A stretch of DNA of 64,000 bases. Source: Dehalococcoidia bacterium (GTDB lineage: Bacteria; Chloroflexota; Dehalococcoidia; Lucifugimonadales; Lucifugimonadaceae). The notes under the pieces are model-generated. The model was not told the DNA's origin and searched no databases. It saw only the letters and a list, made by a program, of their open reading frames with translations. The position numbers and the translations under genes are program-made. The stretch spans positions 43,291 through 107,290 of the forward strand of contig JAJEGY010000021.1 in the NCBI GenBank assembly GCA_022819585.1, written 5' to 3'. Positions 8,973 to 17,765 of this stretch are shown here, in pieces. The first letter of the stretch is position 1. Every line of letters begins with the position of its first letter.

Positions 8973-10370
8973 CTAGTGCGCGCGGACTTGGGCTTGCCCT
9001 CGGCGGCGTGGCTGGCCGCCACCGAAAGCTTTGACGAGGAAGATCGGTGCGATGACTGTGGTGACAACGGTCATGACGATTGCGACTGTGAAGATGTCAC
9101 GGCCGATGATTCCGCTGGCGCGTCCGATTTCGGCAACGATGAGTGCGACTTCACCCCGGGGCAACATGCCTAATCCGATACGCCATGAGCGTTCTCTGCC
9201 GAACCCGACTGCCATCACTGGCAGTCCAGACCCTGCGACCTTAGTGATGATCGCGATGGCAGTGACGGCGAGCGCGAATAACGCGAGCCGTCCCAAGTTG
9301 TCCGATTCCGCGACTGCGGTCAGGTCTACCTGCATTCCGATGATGCAGAAGAAGACTGGCACCAGTATGCTACCGCCGTTTTGAATGGCGAAGATGGTGT
9401 ACTCCTTGAGAACAGTTGCGGAGAGAGCCAAACCCATTGAGAACGCGCCGATAATCATGGCTAGTCCAAAGTAGACCTCAGCAACGCTTGCGGCGATAAA
9501 TCCTAGGGTGATGGCGAGGACGAGGGTTGCTCCGTCGGATTGGAACCACATCGTCAATCTGGAGATGCGGTTCGCTAGAATGCTGCCAATCAATGTAAGT
9601 CCGAGCCAGAAACCGAATGCCTTGACGATAAGCAGAGCGACGGAACCACCGGATACGGTTCCTTCGGCCTCAATTGCAACGATGATAGCGACGATAACTA
9701 TTCCTAGGACATCGTCTACCACTGCGGCAGCGAGTATTATCACGCCTTCGATCGAGTCGAGGCGACTGATGTCGCTGAGCACTCTTGCAGTTATGCCGAC
9801 TGATGTGGCCGTCAGTATGGCACCTACGAATAGAGCGGGAATTGCGTCGTGTATCGAATCGAATGTTGCGTAGCCAAACCACAATGTGACGAGTACGCCG
9901 AGTACGAAGGGGAAGATGACACCACCAAGAGCGACTGCGGTGGCTGGGCGGATGAATTTGAGGAAGCGTTGACGGTCGGTTTCCAGCCCTGCTTCGAACA
10001 GGAGAAGAACAGCGCCTAGTTGTCCGACGAAGTAAAGGGCGAATGGGATAGCTGGTTCAACTGTGTCGCCGGCGTGTGATGCGGCTTCTGAAATATAAGG
10101 CCCCACTTCGCGAAACACCGGACCAATTCTGTCGAAGAATCGGATACCGCCTAAAGCATGAGGGCCGATTATGATCCCGGCGGTTAACTCACCGATAAGA
10201 GCTGGAATCTTGAGGAATCGCTCTGCAATCTCACCGCCGACCTTTGCGGCAACGAGGATCACCGAGAGCATGATGATCAACTCGGCGGATAGGAAGAGTA
10301 GCGATTCTCCGTGCAATTTCCGGGTGTTTTGGTGGTGATTGAATTCGCCGATGCGCCGGGCAAGAAGCAC
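8973..10370 (-). CDS. Cation:proton antiporter, CPA2/Kef type
   Basis: A polytopic membrane protein of up to 465 residues with about 12 predicted hydrophobic segments, belonging to the Na+/H+ exchanger domain family. Seen: the conserved IPALIGELTAGIIIGPHALGG segment early in the protein, the repeated inverted bundles with the VDDVLGIV motif whose paired aspartates carry ions, and the LPRGEVALIVAEIG segment typical of CPA2 antiporters. No C-terminal TrkA-N or other regulatory domain is present. The frame opens with GTG at 10370; a TTG or the ATG around residue 34 could be the real start, because the first 25 residues are polar and unlike the family. It follows truB after 78 bases. Ion specificity (Na+, K+) is not decidable. 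Confidence 0.88.
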   Translation of the reverse strand: MLLARRIGEFNHHQNTRKLHGESLLFLSAELIIMLSVILVAAKVGGEIAERFLKIPALIGELTAGIIIGPHALGGIRFFDRIGPVFREVGPYISEAASHAGDTVEPAIPFALYFVGQLGAVLLLFEAGLETDRQRFLKFIRPATAVALGGVIFPFVLGVLVTLWFGYATFDSIHDAIPALFVGAILTATSVGITARVLSDISRLDSIEGVIILAAAVVDDVLGIVIVAIIVAIEAEGTVSGGSVALLIVKAFGFWLGLTLIGSILANRISRLTMWFQSDGATLVLAITLGFIAASVAEVYFGLAMIIGAFSMGLALSATVLKEYTIFAIQNGGSILVPVFFCIIGMQVDLTAVAESDNLGRLALFALAVTAIAIITKVAGSGLPVMAVGFGRERSWRIGLGMLPRGEVALIVAEIGRASGIIGRDIFTVAIVMTVVTTVIAPIFLVKAFGGGQPRRRGQAQVRAH

Positions 10371-10448
10371 ACACCCGCGAACATCGCTTATTTATTGTCT
10401 CGCCAGATCGCGATTCTATATCTGCGTCCAGGGTGAAATTGAGGTTTA

Positions 10449-11369
10449 CTAAGTAAATACCTTTGTGGGTTTGAGTACTTCAACGGATTGTTCGTAACTA
10501 GCCAACCCCAGAAAGTCGTCGTTGGGAGAGTAGATTCGGACCAGTTTTTCTTGTTTGAGTTCAGATTGATGCGGGGCCGGAATCTCGTGGCCATGCCGAA
10601 AAGCTGAGACCTGATCGCCGCTGAGCACGATGGCTCCGAACATCTTCAACACCGTATCTGGTTTTTGCAGGTGTCGGCTCCAAACATCTTCGTCGGCTTC
10701 TGCGATCAGGGCGTTGATTGATATGGCGTCCTCGATTCGGAATTCCCCTGCCCTCTCGCGTTGTAACGAAGTCATATGAGCGCCACAGCCCAAAGATTGA
10801 CCGATGTCGTGGGCGAGGCTTCGGGCGTAGAAGCCACTGCCACATTGGATTCGGAGCGAAAAATGAGGCGGATTCCATTCGGTCAGCGTCAACGAATCGA
10901 CGTTGACGCGCCTTGGGGGCCTATAAATGGATTTACCTTGGCGGGCTAGCTTGTAGAGCGGTTGACCGTCTTTTTTGATGGCGCTGAACATTGGCGGGGT
11001 TTGATCGATTTCTCCTACGAACCCGTCAACGATTGACTTAAATCGGCAACGCAAAACCCCAGCGTAATCGGACGTTTCGGTGATTTCGCCTTCGGAGTCG
11101 TAGGTATCGGTAGCAACCCCGAGCTTTGCGGACATCAGGTAGGTCTTGTCGCTAGAAAGGAGGTACTCGGAAAGTCGGGTAGCGTAACCGACGCAGATAG
11201 GAAGCACACCGGTAGCTAAAGGATCCAATGTGCCGCCGTGTCCAATTTTGATGCGTCGTTTGCGCAGTTGCAAGGCTGATCGCAGCTTTACGACAACGTC
11301 CGATGAGGTCCAATCTTGGGGTTTATCGACGTTCAAAAACCCGGCGATCGGGTCTGTTTGGATCGTCAT
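10449..11369 (-). CDS. truB: tRNA pseudouridine(55) synthase TruB
   Basis: A 306-residue TruB that isomerises U55 in the T-loop of tRNAs. Seen: N-terminal FLNVDKPQDWTSSDVV and GHGGTLDPLATGVLP, with D49 as the catalytic aspartate, then the motif YLMSAKLGVATDTYD. A C-terminal PUA-like region follows residue 240. It sits 21 bases after rbfA in the nusA-infB cluster, the usual bacterial setting. The ribF-rpsO genes that often follow truB are missing here. Confidence 0.97.
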   Translation of the reverse strand: MTIQTDPIAGFLNVDKPQDWTSSDVVVKLRSALQLRKRRIKIGHGGTLDPLATGVLPICVGYATRLSEYLLSSDKTYLMSAKLGVATDTYDSEGEITETSDYAGVLRCRFKSIVDGFVGEIDQTPPMFSAIKKDGQPLYKLARQGKSIYRPPRRVNVDSLTLTEWNPPHFSLRIQCGSGFYARSLAHDIGQSLGCGAHMTSLQRERAGEFRIEDAISINALIAEADEDVWSRHLQKPDTVLKMFGAIVLSGDQVSAFRHGHEIPAPHQSELKQEKLVRIYSPNDDFLGLASYEQSVEVLKPTKVFT

Positions 11370-11390
11370 TTTTGAAGCGACCGCGATAGC

Positions 11391-11729
11391 TCAGCGGCGG
11401 TCAGATAGGTCGGAGATGTAGTCGATCATACTCTGACCGTCTTCGAGCGAAGTGTCAAGGACGAATTCGATTTTCGGCGTTCGTCGCATGTCTGCCCTGG
11501 CGCTGAGTTCGCGTTGTATGAATGCTGACCTTTGTTGAAGATATTCAATGGTGAAATTCGCGTCCGAGTTCTTAGAGTAGACGCTTACCGCTATCCTGGC
11601 GGTGGTCAAGCCATTGTCGCAGGTAACGGACATGACCGAGACCATGCCTGGTGGCTGGAGTTCCTGGTCAATGATCTTTGCGACGATGCGTTGGATGTTG
11701 TTCTCAACGCGCTCGATACGTCTAGCCAT
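11391..11729 (-). CDS. rbfA: Ribosome-binding factor A
   Basis: A 112-residue RbfA with the small KH-like fold that helps mature the 5' end of 16S rRNA in the 30S subunit. Seen: the N-terminal RRIERVENNIQRIVAKIIDQEL helix region, the VSVMSVTCDNGLTTARIAVSVY strands and the RRTPKIEFVLDTSLE motif near the C terminus. It lies between infB (27 bases upstream) and truB (21 bases downstream), as in most bacteria. Confidence 0.96.
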   Translation of the reverse strand: MARRIERVENNIQRIVAKIIDQELQPPGMVSVMSVTCDNGLTTARIAVSVYSKNSDANFTIEYLQQRSAFIQRELSARADMRRTPKIEFVLDTSLEDGQSMIDYISDLSDRR

Positions 11730-11756
11730 CTTGAGTACGGAAAACGGGCGAGAGGA

Positions 11757-13610
11757 TTACGTGCTTCCGACGTTTCGCATCTCGTAGCAGGTGATGATGT
11801 CGCCTTCCTCATAATCGTGGAAGCCGTCTAGAACAACGCCACCTTCGTAGTTGGTTGCGATCTCTCTGACGTTTTCGTCAAAATGTCGCATCGACAACAC
11901 GGCACCCTCGAAGATCTCCTCTCCACGGCGTGTAACGGTCATCCGAGCATTGCGACGCAAAAGACCTGAGTTGACACGGATACCTGCGATGCGTTCTCGT
12001 CTGCCATGCGGGAAGACCTGCAAAACGGTTGCACGTCCAAGGACGACCTCTTCCTGCTCAGGTTCGGTGAGGCGCGCAGCTGCTTGTCTGACGTCGTCGA
12101 TCATCGTGTAGATGATGTCGTAGGTTCTGATGGGAACGCTCTCTTGGTTGGCGAGGCGGGCGGCAGCAGGTTCCACGGACGTCTCAAAACCGACGATCAT
12201 TGCATCGGATGCTGAGGCGAGCATTACGTCGGACTCGGAGATTGGTCCCGTTGCGGCGTGCAACAGTTTGACTTGAACGTCGGGTGAAGAAAGACCATCG
12301 ACAGCACGACGGATGGCGTCGATAGTGCCTTGGGCACCAGTTTTGGCGACGAGGTTCAGTTCGGCTGCATCGTAGCTTTGGCGGTGCCTCAGCACTTCAG
12401 CAAGAGTCGATGGCCGGCCTGAATCGGTACGTCGCTGTTCTTGTCGGAGGCGCGTATCGATCCTAAATCGTGCATCACGCTCGTCTTCGACAACTTCGAA
12501 TTGTTGACCAGACTCAGGAACGCCATTCAATCCGAGGATTTCCACCGCGGCAGATGGCCCAGCTACCTTGACTTCGGTGCCGAAACCATCGACCATCCGA
12601 CGGACATGCCCGAATTTATCGCCGGCAACGATTGTGTCACCAGTATGCACGGATCCGGAACGAACGATGACGGTTGCAAGCGGCCCGCGGAATCTATCGA
12701 GATTCGCTTCAACGACCACGCCTATTGCTGGTCGATCAGGGTCGGCGGTAAACTCAGACACTTCGGCGAGGAGGAGCAGGGAATCGATCAGTTCCGAAAC
12801 ACCGTCACCGTTTATTGCGGAGACTGGAACCGCAAGCACGTCGCCTCCAAGGTCTTCGACAATGATATCCTGCTCAAGCAATTCGGTCTTGACTCGAGTG
12901 GGGTCGGCTGCGGGTAGGTCCATCTTGTTGACGGCGATAACGATGGGAACCTGCGCGGCTTTTGCGTGGCTAATGGCCTCGATGGTTTGGGGCATCACGC
13001 CGTCATCAGCGGCGACTACGATCACGGCGATGTCGGTCGCCTGGGCTCCTCGCGCCCGCATCGCGGTGAATGCTTCGTGGCCCGGCGTGTCGATGAATGT
13101 GACGAGTTGCCCTTCGTGGTCGATCTGGTATGCGCCGATGCTTTGAGTAATGCCGCCGGCTTCGGCTTCCACGACGTTGGTTCCTCGAATTGCATCAAGC
13201 AACGTGGTCTTTCCGTGGTCGACGTGTCCCATCACGGCGACGACAGCGGGGCGTGGTTCGGCGTTGCTTTCTTCTTCGTCGACACCGACGCGGTCTGATG
13301 CTTCGGATTCTTCGACCTCAGTTGGTTTGCGGACCCGGACCCCGAGACGAACCGAGACAGTAGCTGCGACCTCGAAATCTACGGAGTCGTTCATTGCGAC
13401 CATCATATTCAGTCGCATAAGCTCCTTGATGATTTCGGTGGGCGAACGACGAATGACCTCAGACAATTCAGCTACGCTGATCTCCGCCGGTAGGTCGACT
13501 GGTCCTGTGAATTGAACGGCTTGTCGACGGGCGGCAGGGCGATCAGCCACTGCGTTTCCCGATCTGCGTCGTCCGTTACGTCGTTGTCGTGTTCTTTGTG
13601 ATCTCGCCAT
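11757..13610 (-). CDS. infB: Translation initiation factor IF-2
   Basis: A 617-residue IF-2 GTPase that places initiator tRNA on the 30S subunit. Seen: an Arg-rich N terminus of about 30 residues, one IF2_N module near residues 40-95, then the G domain with GHVDHGKTT (128-136), DTPGHEAF and NKMD, followed by the beta-barrel domains II and IV and domain III. The N-terminal extension is very short compared with the 890 residues of the Escherichia coli protein, as in several Chloroflexota and thermophiles. It lies between ylxR and rbfA in the nusA operon. Confidence 0.98.
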   Translation of the reverse strand: MARSQRTRQRRNGRRRSGNAVADRPAARRQAVQFTGPVDLPAEISVAELSEVIRRSPTEIIKELMRLNMMVAMNDSVDFEVAATVSVRLGVRVRKPTEVEESEASDRVGVDEEESNAEPRPAVVAVMGHVDHGKTTLLDAIRGTNVVEAEAGGITQSIGAYQIDHEGQLVTFIDTPGHEAFTAMRARGAQATDIAVIVVAADDGVMPQTIEAISHAKAAQVPIVIAVNKMDLPAADPTRVKTELLEQDIIVEDLGGDVLAVPVSAINGDGVSELIDSLLLLAEVSEFTADPDRPAIGVVVEANLDRFRGPLATVIVRSGSVHTGDTIVAGDKFGHVRRMVDGFGTEVKVAGPSAAVEILGLNGVPESGQQFEVVEDERDARFRIDTRLRQEQRRTDSGRPSTLAEVLRHRQSYDAAELNLVAKTGAQGTIDAIRRAVDGLSSPDVQVKLLHAATGPISESDVMLASASDAMIVGFETSVEPAAARLANQESVPIRTYDIIYTMIDDVRQAAARLTEPEQEEVVLGRATVLQVFPHGRRERIAGIRVNSGLLRRNARMTVTRRGEEIFEGAVLSMRHFDENVREIATNYEGGVVLDGFHDYEEGDIITCYEMRNVGST

Positions 13611-13642
13611 GAGTGTTTCTTTTTCCCGTCCCCAACACCCTG

Positions 13643-13918
13643 CTAACCAGAGTTGAAGCGCGCTATCAACTGCTCAATGAAGTCTGCAGGGACTTCCATT
13701 CGGAGCTTGAGCGCTCTCCTTATCTTATCGTTTATTTTGCCTGGGTCGAATCCCGTCGCATCCAAGCAGACGTAGCAACCTCTGCCGTTCATGCTGCCGT
13801 GTTCGTCAATTGCCACCGAGTTGATGTCGGTTCGGACGATGCGAAGCATTTCCTGTTTGGGATTTTTATCGCCGCAAAGGACGCATGTTCGCATGGGCAA
13901 GTGTCGAACGCGCGACAT
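13643..13918 (-). CDS. ylxR: YlxR family RNA-binding protein
   Basis: A 91-residue YlxR (DUF448) protein. Seen: the hallmark PMRTCVLCG near the N terminus (the family usually has PMRTCVGC) and GRGCYVCLD near residue 47. It lies between nusA and infB, the standard position. The family binds RNA and has been linked to RNase P modulation and transcription control in some bacteria; its role here is unproven. Confidence 0.93.
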   Translation of the reverse strand: MSRVRHLPMRTCVLCGDKNPKQEMLRIVRTDINSVAIDEHGSMNGRGCYVCLDATGFDPGKINDKIRRALKLRMEVPADFIEQLIARFNSG

Positions 13919-13957
13919 TCAATGCAGCTCCCCGTTTTTCGGACGTGGTTGTTGGCT

Positions 13958-15817
13958 TTATCGCCGGTTGCGGCGTGAGCTGCCGCCACGACGACCTCTG
14001 CCAGAACGCCTTCCGTCCTCGTCGCGGTACCCTGAGATGTCCTCGGCGAAACGAAGGCCAGATTCAGGCGCTTCGGTTGCTACCTCGAATTCACCGGGTA
14101 ACGCCCACAACTCGTCGGAATCTATATCTTGCTCCAAGGCTTCGAGTTCGGCGGCTTCGCGCTCTGCTTCCACGCGCTCTTGTTCCTCGATCTCGAGTTC
14201 GCGTAGTTTTTCTTCCAACTCGAGCAGTTCAAGGTCGAGGTCCTCTTCAGGTTCTTCTGCGACTGGCTGCGTCGGTGGTTGTGGTCGATCGACTTGTGGA
14301 ACGAAGAGGATGGGACCCGCTGGGAACTCTTCTTCTGGTTCCTCTTCGATGGTTGGCTGCGATTCCTCGGCTACAACTGGTTCGTCGATAGCTTCGGCTA
14401 CCATCTCTGGGATCGGTTCATCGACGATCTCAACCTCTGGTGTGACCTCTTCTTCTGCGACGACAAATTCTTCATCGACCGATTCGGTCTCCGATTCCGG
14501 AACGTATAGCACGGGTTCGGCAGGTTCAGTTTCCGGCTCAAGTTCATGCTCTGACGAGGTGGCCGCTGCCGCCTCAAGTTCTTCGAGCCGTAGTCTTTCC
14601 ATTTCCTCAGCGGCAACTTTGGCTTCGGCTGCTTGTTGGGCGAGGGCTGCTTCGGCTGCCAATCTTGCTGCTTCTTCTTCGGCGGCGATCCGAGTGGCTT
14701 CGGCTTCTCGTTCGCGCTGGCGAGCAATGAGTTCCTCGGCGTAGGCTGCAGAACCCTTGATCTCGATGTGGTAATTGGTCAGTCGTGTCGCGAGGGAAAC
14801 GTTTTGACCATCTTTGCCGATTGCGAGTGACAGTTGGTTTTCGGGGATGATTGCCTCTACGTTGTCATCGTTGATGATGACGACATCTTCGACTTGGGCT
14901 GGTCCCAGTGAATTGGCAATAAATACGGCCGGGTCGTCGCTCCATTCCAGAATGTCGATCTTCTCACCCATAAGCTCAGTTACGATGTTTTGGATTCGGA
15001 TTCCACGCAAACCTACGCATGCGCCAATGGGGTCTATGTCGTGTTTGTTGGAGTAGACAGCGATCTTGCTTCTGGCACCTGCGTGGCGAGCGATCGACTT
15101 GATGTCTACGAGGCCGGATTTGACTTCGGGCACTTCGAGCTCCATCAAACGACGGAGCAACATCGGGTGCCTTCTGGAAACGATGATTTCAGGCGCACCT
15201 TCGCCATCAGCGTTTTGGTCGCTAACGCGGACGACGTAAAACTTCAATTCCATCCCAGGGCGGTATCGCTCGTTGGGGCTCTGCTCGTCACCGGGCATGA
15301 TTGCATCGGCCTTGCCGAGATCGATGAAAACTGTCGGTCGTTCAGAGAAAGCTTCGACGTTACGATTCGAAGCGATGCGACGAATGGGTGCAGAGATTAT
15401 CTCGCCTTGCTTGTCAGCGTATTGTTCGTAAACAAGCCTTCGTTCGGCACTGCGGAGGCGTTGCATCAATACCTGAGTAACTGTGCGAGCCGCTATTCGC
15501 TGGGGCGTAAATTCGAGCACCCCGGTGATGATGTCGTCACCTGGTTGGGCGTCAGTGCTGAGTTTACGAGCTTGTTCGACGATTACTTGGCCACGTGGGT
15601 CGATCTCGTCCAACTCTTCGACGACATGGACGACAGTATTAATGACTACATCGCCACTTTCGGGATCAAGCCTGACTGTTACGTCTTGGTCTTCGGCAGC
15701 GGGATCACGGCGGTACGCGGCTGCGATGGCTTCTTCGAATGCAGAGACGACCGACTCTTGCGGAAGACTACGTTCCGCCGAGAGCTGCATTACTGCGAGC
15801 AGCATGTCGCTCTTCAT
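13958..15817 (-). CDS. nusA: Transcription termination/antitermination protein NusA with long acidic tail
   Basis: NusA binds RNA polymerase and nascent RNA to control pausing, termination and antitermination. Seen: the N-terminal NusA domain, an S1 domain, and tandem KH domains containing GACVGLRGIRIQNI and LAIGKDGQNVSLA. After about residue 375 comes an unusual tail of nearly 245 residues, very rich in Glu and Ala (coiled coil likely, then Glu/Pro/Val stretches), ending in a basic Gly/Arg/Ser segment. The frame is open from 15874, but that start would lie inside a terminator hairpin. The ATG at 15817 has a GGAGG nine bases ahead. rimP, which normally precedes nusA, is absent. Confidence 0.96.
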   Translation of the reverse strand: MKSDMLLAVMQLSAERSLPQESVVSAFEEAIAAAYRRDPAAEDQDVTVRLDPESGDVVINTVVHVVEELDEIDPRGQVIVEQARKLSTDAQPGDDIITGVLEFTPQRIAARTVTQVLMQRLRSAERRLVYEQYADKQGEIISAPIRRIASNRNVEAFSERPTVFIDLGKADAIMPGDEQSPNERYRPGMELKFYVVRVSDQNADGEGAPEIIVSRRHPMLLRRLMELEVPEVKSGLVDIKSIARHAGARSKIAVYSNKHDIDPIGACVGLRGIRIQNIVTELMGEKIDILEWSDDPAVFIANSLGPAQVEDVVIINDDNVEAIIPENQLSLAIGKDGQNVSLATRLTNYHIEIKGSAAYAEELIARQREREAEATRIAAEEEAARLAAEAALAQQAAEAKVAAEEMERLRLEELEAAAATSSEHELEPETEPAEPVLYVPESETESVDEEFVVAEEEVTPEVEIVDEPIPEMVAEAIDEPVVAEESQPTIEEEPEEEFPAGPILFVPQVDRPQPPTQPVAEEPEEDLDLELLELEEKLRELEIEEQERVEAEREAAELEALEQDIDSDELWALPGEFEVATEAPESGLRFAEDISGYRDEDGRRSGRGRRGGSSRRNRR

Positions 15818-15854
15818 CTTTGCAGGCCTCCATCGTTCGCTTCGGGTAGAACCC

Positions 15855-15884
15855 CAAAAAGAAAAAGTGGGCACCCGCCCACTT
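15855..15884 (-). terminator. Intrinsic terminator between proS and nusA
   Basis: On the minus strand an 8-bp perfect stem (AAGTGGGC with GCCCACTT, loop of four) is followed directly by TTTCTTTTT. It lies after proS and about 40 bases before nusA. It could end the rpsB-to-proS transcript, or act as an attenuator in the nusA leader if a promoter lies just upstream; a TATATAAG box is present at about 15918-15925. Confidence 0.82.
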
Positions 15885-16008
15885 CCTCAACGCATAGCCG
15901 AAGCAATGCGCGTTCTTATATATCCAACTCTATCACGTTGAGGTGATGTTCGCGCAATGTTCCGACGCTCGTTATTTCAATACGATCACGTTTTCGATTT
16001 GGTTTTGA

Positions 16009-17724
16009 TCAGGACTCCAATGCGGCCTGTATCACAGCCAAGGCTTGGTCGGCGGTGTGAATGGTCGAATCCTTTGGATCGGTGAGGCGATGTTTCACTT
16101 CGACACCACCGTTCTGGATGCTTCGCGGACTCACAACCACGCGCACCGGCATCCCGATGAGGTCAGCATCGGCGAATTTCGCGCCTGGTGCTTCATCGCG
16201 GTCGTCAAGCAACGTGTCGATGCCTGCGTTTTCGAGTTGCTCGGCCAACGCTTCGGCTAGATCGCGAACATCTTCATTGTTGTGCATGTTAACGGCTACT
16301 ATGACGACCTCAAAAGGTGCGATCGATCTTGGCAAAGTCATCCCGCGGTCGTCATGGTTGGCTTCCACGGCTGCGGCTAGGAGGCGCCCTGTTCCAATGC
16401 CGTAGCAGCCCATGAGAACGGATTGGAGGTTGCCGTTCGCGTCATTGAACTTGACGTTCATCGCATCGCTGTAGATGTTGCGGAGTTTGAAGATGTGCCC
16501 CACTTCGATACCGCGGTTTTGTTTTAGATGACCATCTGTGCATCTTGAGCACTTGTGGCCCTCGACTGCGGAGGCTATGTCCCCGACGTGGTCGGCATTC
16601 CAATCTCGACCGTAGTTGACGTTGCGGAGGTGATAACCATCTTCGTTGGCGCCAGCCAACAGGTTTACGTTTTCGATGGCTGAATCGTCTGCGATCACAA
16701 ATTCGCTGGGGACGCCTACTGCAGAGGCTGATCCGGCAGGGAAGCCGGCGGCAGCAACTTCCTCAGGGCTTGACAAGCGAGGCTCAGAGCCGCCCATCAT
16801 GTTTCTGACTTTGGTCTCGTTCACCTCGTAATCGCCGCGTATGACGACGACATAGACCTTGTCTCCGATGGTGTAGAAGACAGCCTTAGCGGTCTTCGAT
16901 GTGAGGACACCCTCGGCCTCGGCTAATGTCTCTATGGTCTTGATTCCCGGCGTTGCGAATTTCTCCACTTCATCGAATTCTTCCGACGGATTGTGATTCT
17001 TGATGAATTCCGCTTTTTCGAGATTGGCGGCGTATTCGCAATCACCGGAGTTGCAGATGAGGATAGTGTCCTCGCCGCTGTCGGCCAATAGGACGAACTC
17101 TGCTGAGTCTTTTCCGCCAATGGACCCAGAATCGGCTTCGACCATCACCGCGTTGAGGCCGCATCGGGAGAAGATGTTGTGATATGCCTGCGCCATCGCC
17201 TCGTAGCTAGCATCAAGACCTTCGTCGTCAACGTCGAAGGAGTATGCGTCCTTCATTTCGAATTCTCGGACGCGCAAGAGCCCGCCTCGTGAGCGCGTTT
17301 CGTCCCGAAACTTCGTCTGGATTTGATAAAGGATGAGCGGCATGTCCCGGTAGCTGGTGATCCCATAACGGCCCATCATTGAGACAGTCTCTTCATGAGT
17401 GGGTGCGAGGACCATCTCACGTTCGCGTCGATCAAGAAACTGTGCGAGCGGAGGGATGTAAGTGTCGGCGCGACCGCTCTCCTGCCAGATAGATCGGGGC
17501 TGCACAACAGGCATCGTGACTTCAAGGCCACCGGCATCGTTCATCTCTTCTCGGATGATTTTGCGGATCTTTTCGAGGCTCCGTTGGCCGAGAGGCATGA
17601 TGCTGAAGATGCCCGCGGCTATCTGCTGGATGAAACTTGCGCGGGCGAGGTATTGGTGGCTAATGGTCTCAGCATCGACTGGGGCTTCGCGCGTGGTCTT
17701 GATATAGAACTGTGATGCTCGCAT
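16009..17724 (-). CDS. proS: Prolyl-tRNA synthetase, bacterial type
   Basis: A class II aminoacyl-tRNA synthetase that charges tRNA-Pro. Seen: motif 1 near the N terminus (the GLEVTMPVVQP region), motif 2 with FRDETRSRGGLLRVREFEMKDAYSFD, motif 3 with GCYGIGTGRLLAA, and the bacterial insertion (YbaK-like editing) domain between motifs 2 and 3. A C-terminal anticodon-binding domain ends the protein. The frame is open from 17778, which would overlap ispG; the ATG at 17724 gives the usual N terminus (MRASQFYIKTTREAP) and a 41-base gap. Last gene of the cluster before the terminator. Confidence 0.96.
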   Translation of the reverse strand: MRASQFYIKTTREAPVDAETISHQYLARASFIQQIAAGIFSIMPLGQRSLEKIRKIIREEMNDAGGLEVTMPVVQPRSIWQESGRADTYIPPLAQFLDRREREMVLAPTHEETVSMMGRYGITSYRDMPLILYQIQTKFRDETRSRGGLLRVREFEMKDAYSFDVDDEGLDASYEAMAQAYHNIFSRCGLNAVMVEADSGSIGGKDSAEFVLLADSGEDTILICNSGDCEYAANLEKAEFIKNHNPSEEFDEVEKFATPGIKTIETLAEAEGVLTSKTAKAVFYTIGDKVYVVVIRGDYEVNETKVRNMMGGSEPRLSSPEEVAAAGFPAGSASAVGVPSEFVIADDSAIENVNLLAGANEDGYHLRNVNYGRDWNADHVGDIASAVEGHKCSRCTDGHLKQNRGIEVGHIFKLRNIYSDAMNVKFNDANGNLQSVLMGCYGIGTGRLLAAAVEANHDDRGMTLPRSIAPFEVVIVAVNMHNNEDVRDLAEALAEQLENAGIDTLLDDRDEAPGAKFADADLIGMPVRVVVSPRSIQNGGVEVKHRLTDPKDSTIHTADQALAVIQAALES

Positions 17725-17765
17725 TGGTGATTTTTGGTTCTCTACGAATTGAGGTACGACGGGTT

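Noticed and set aside
10388..10594. 68-residue frame overlapping the end of truB on the minus strand
   Set aside because: Out-of-frame shadow of truB with no ribosome-binding site.
15820..15874. Upstream extension of NusA from 15874
   Set aside because: The start would lie within the terminator hairpin, whereas ATG 15817 has a good Shine-Dalgarno sequence.
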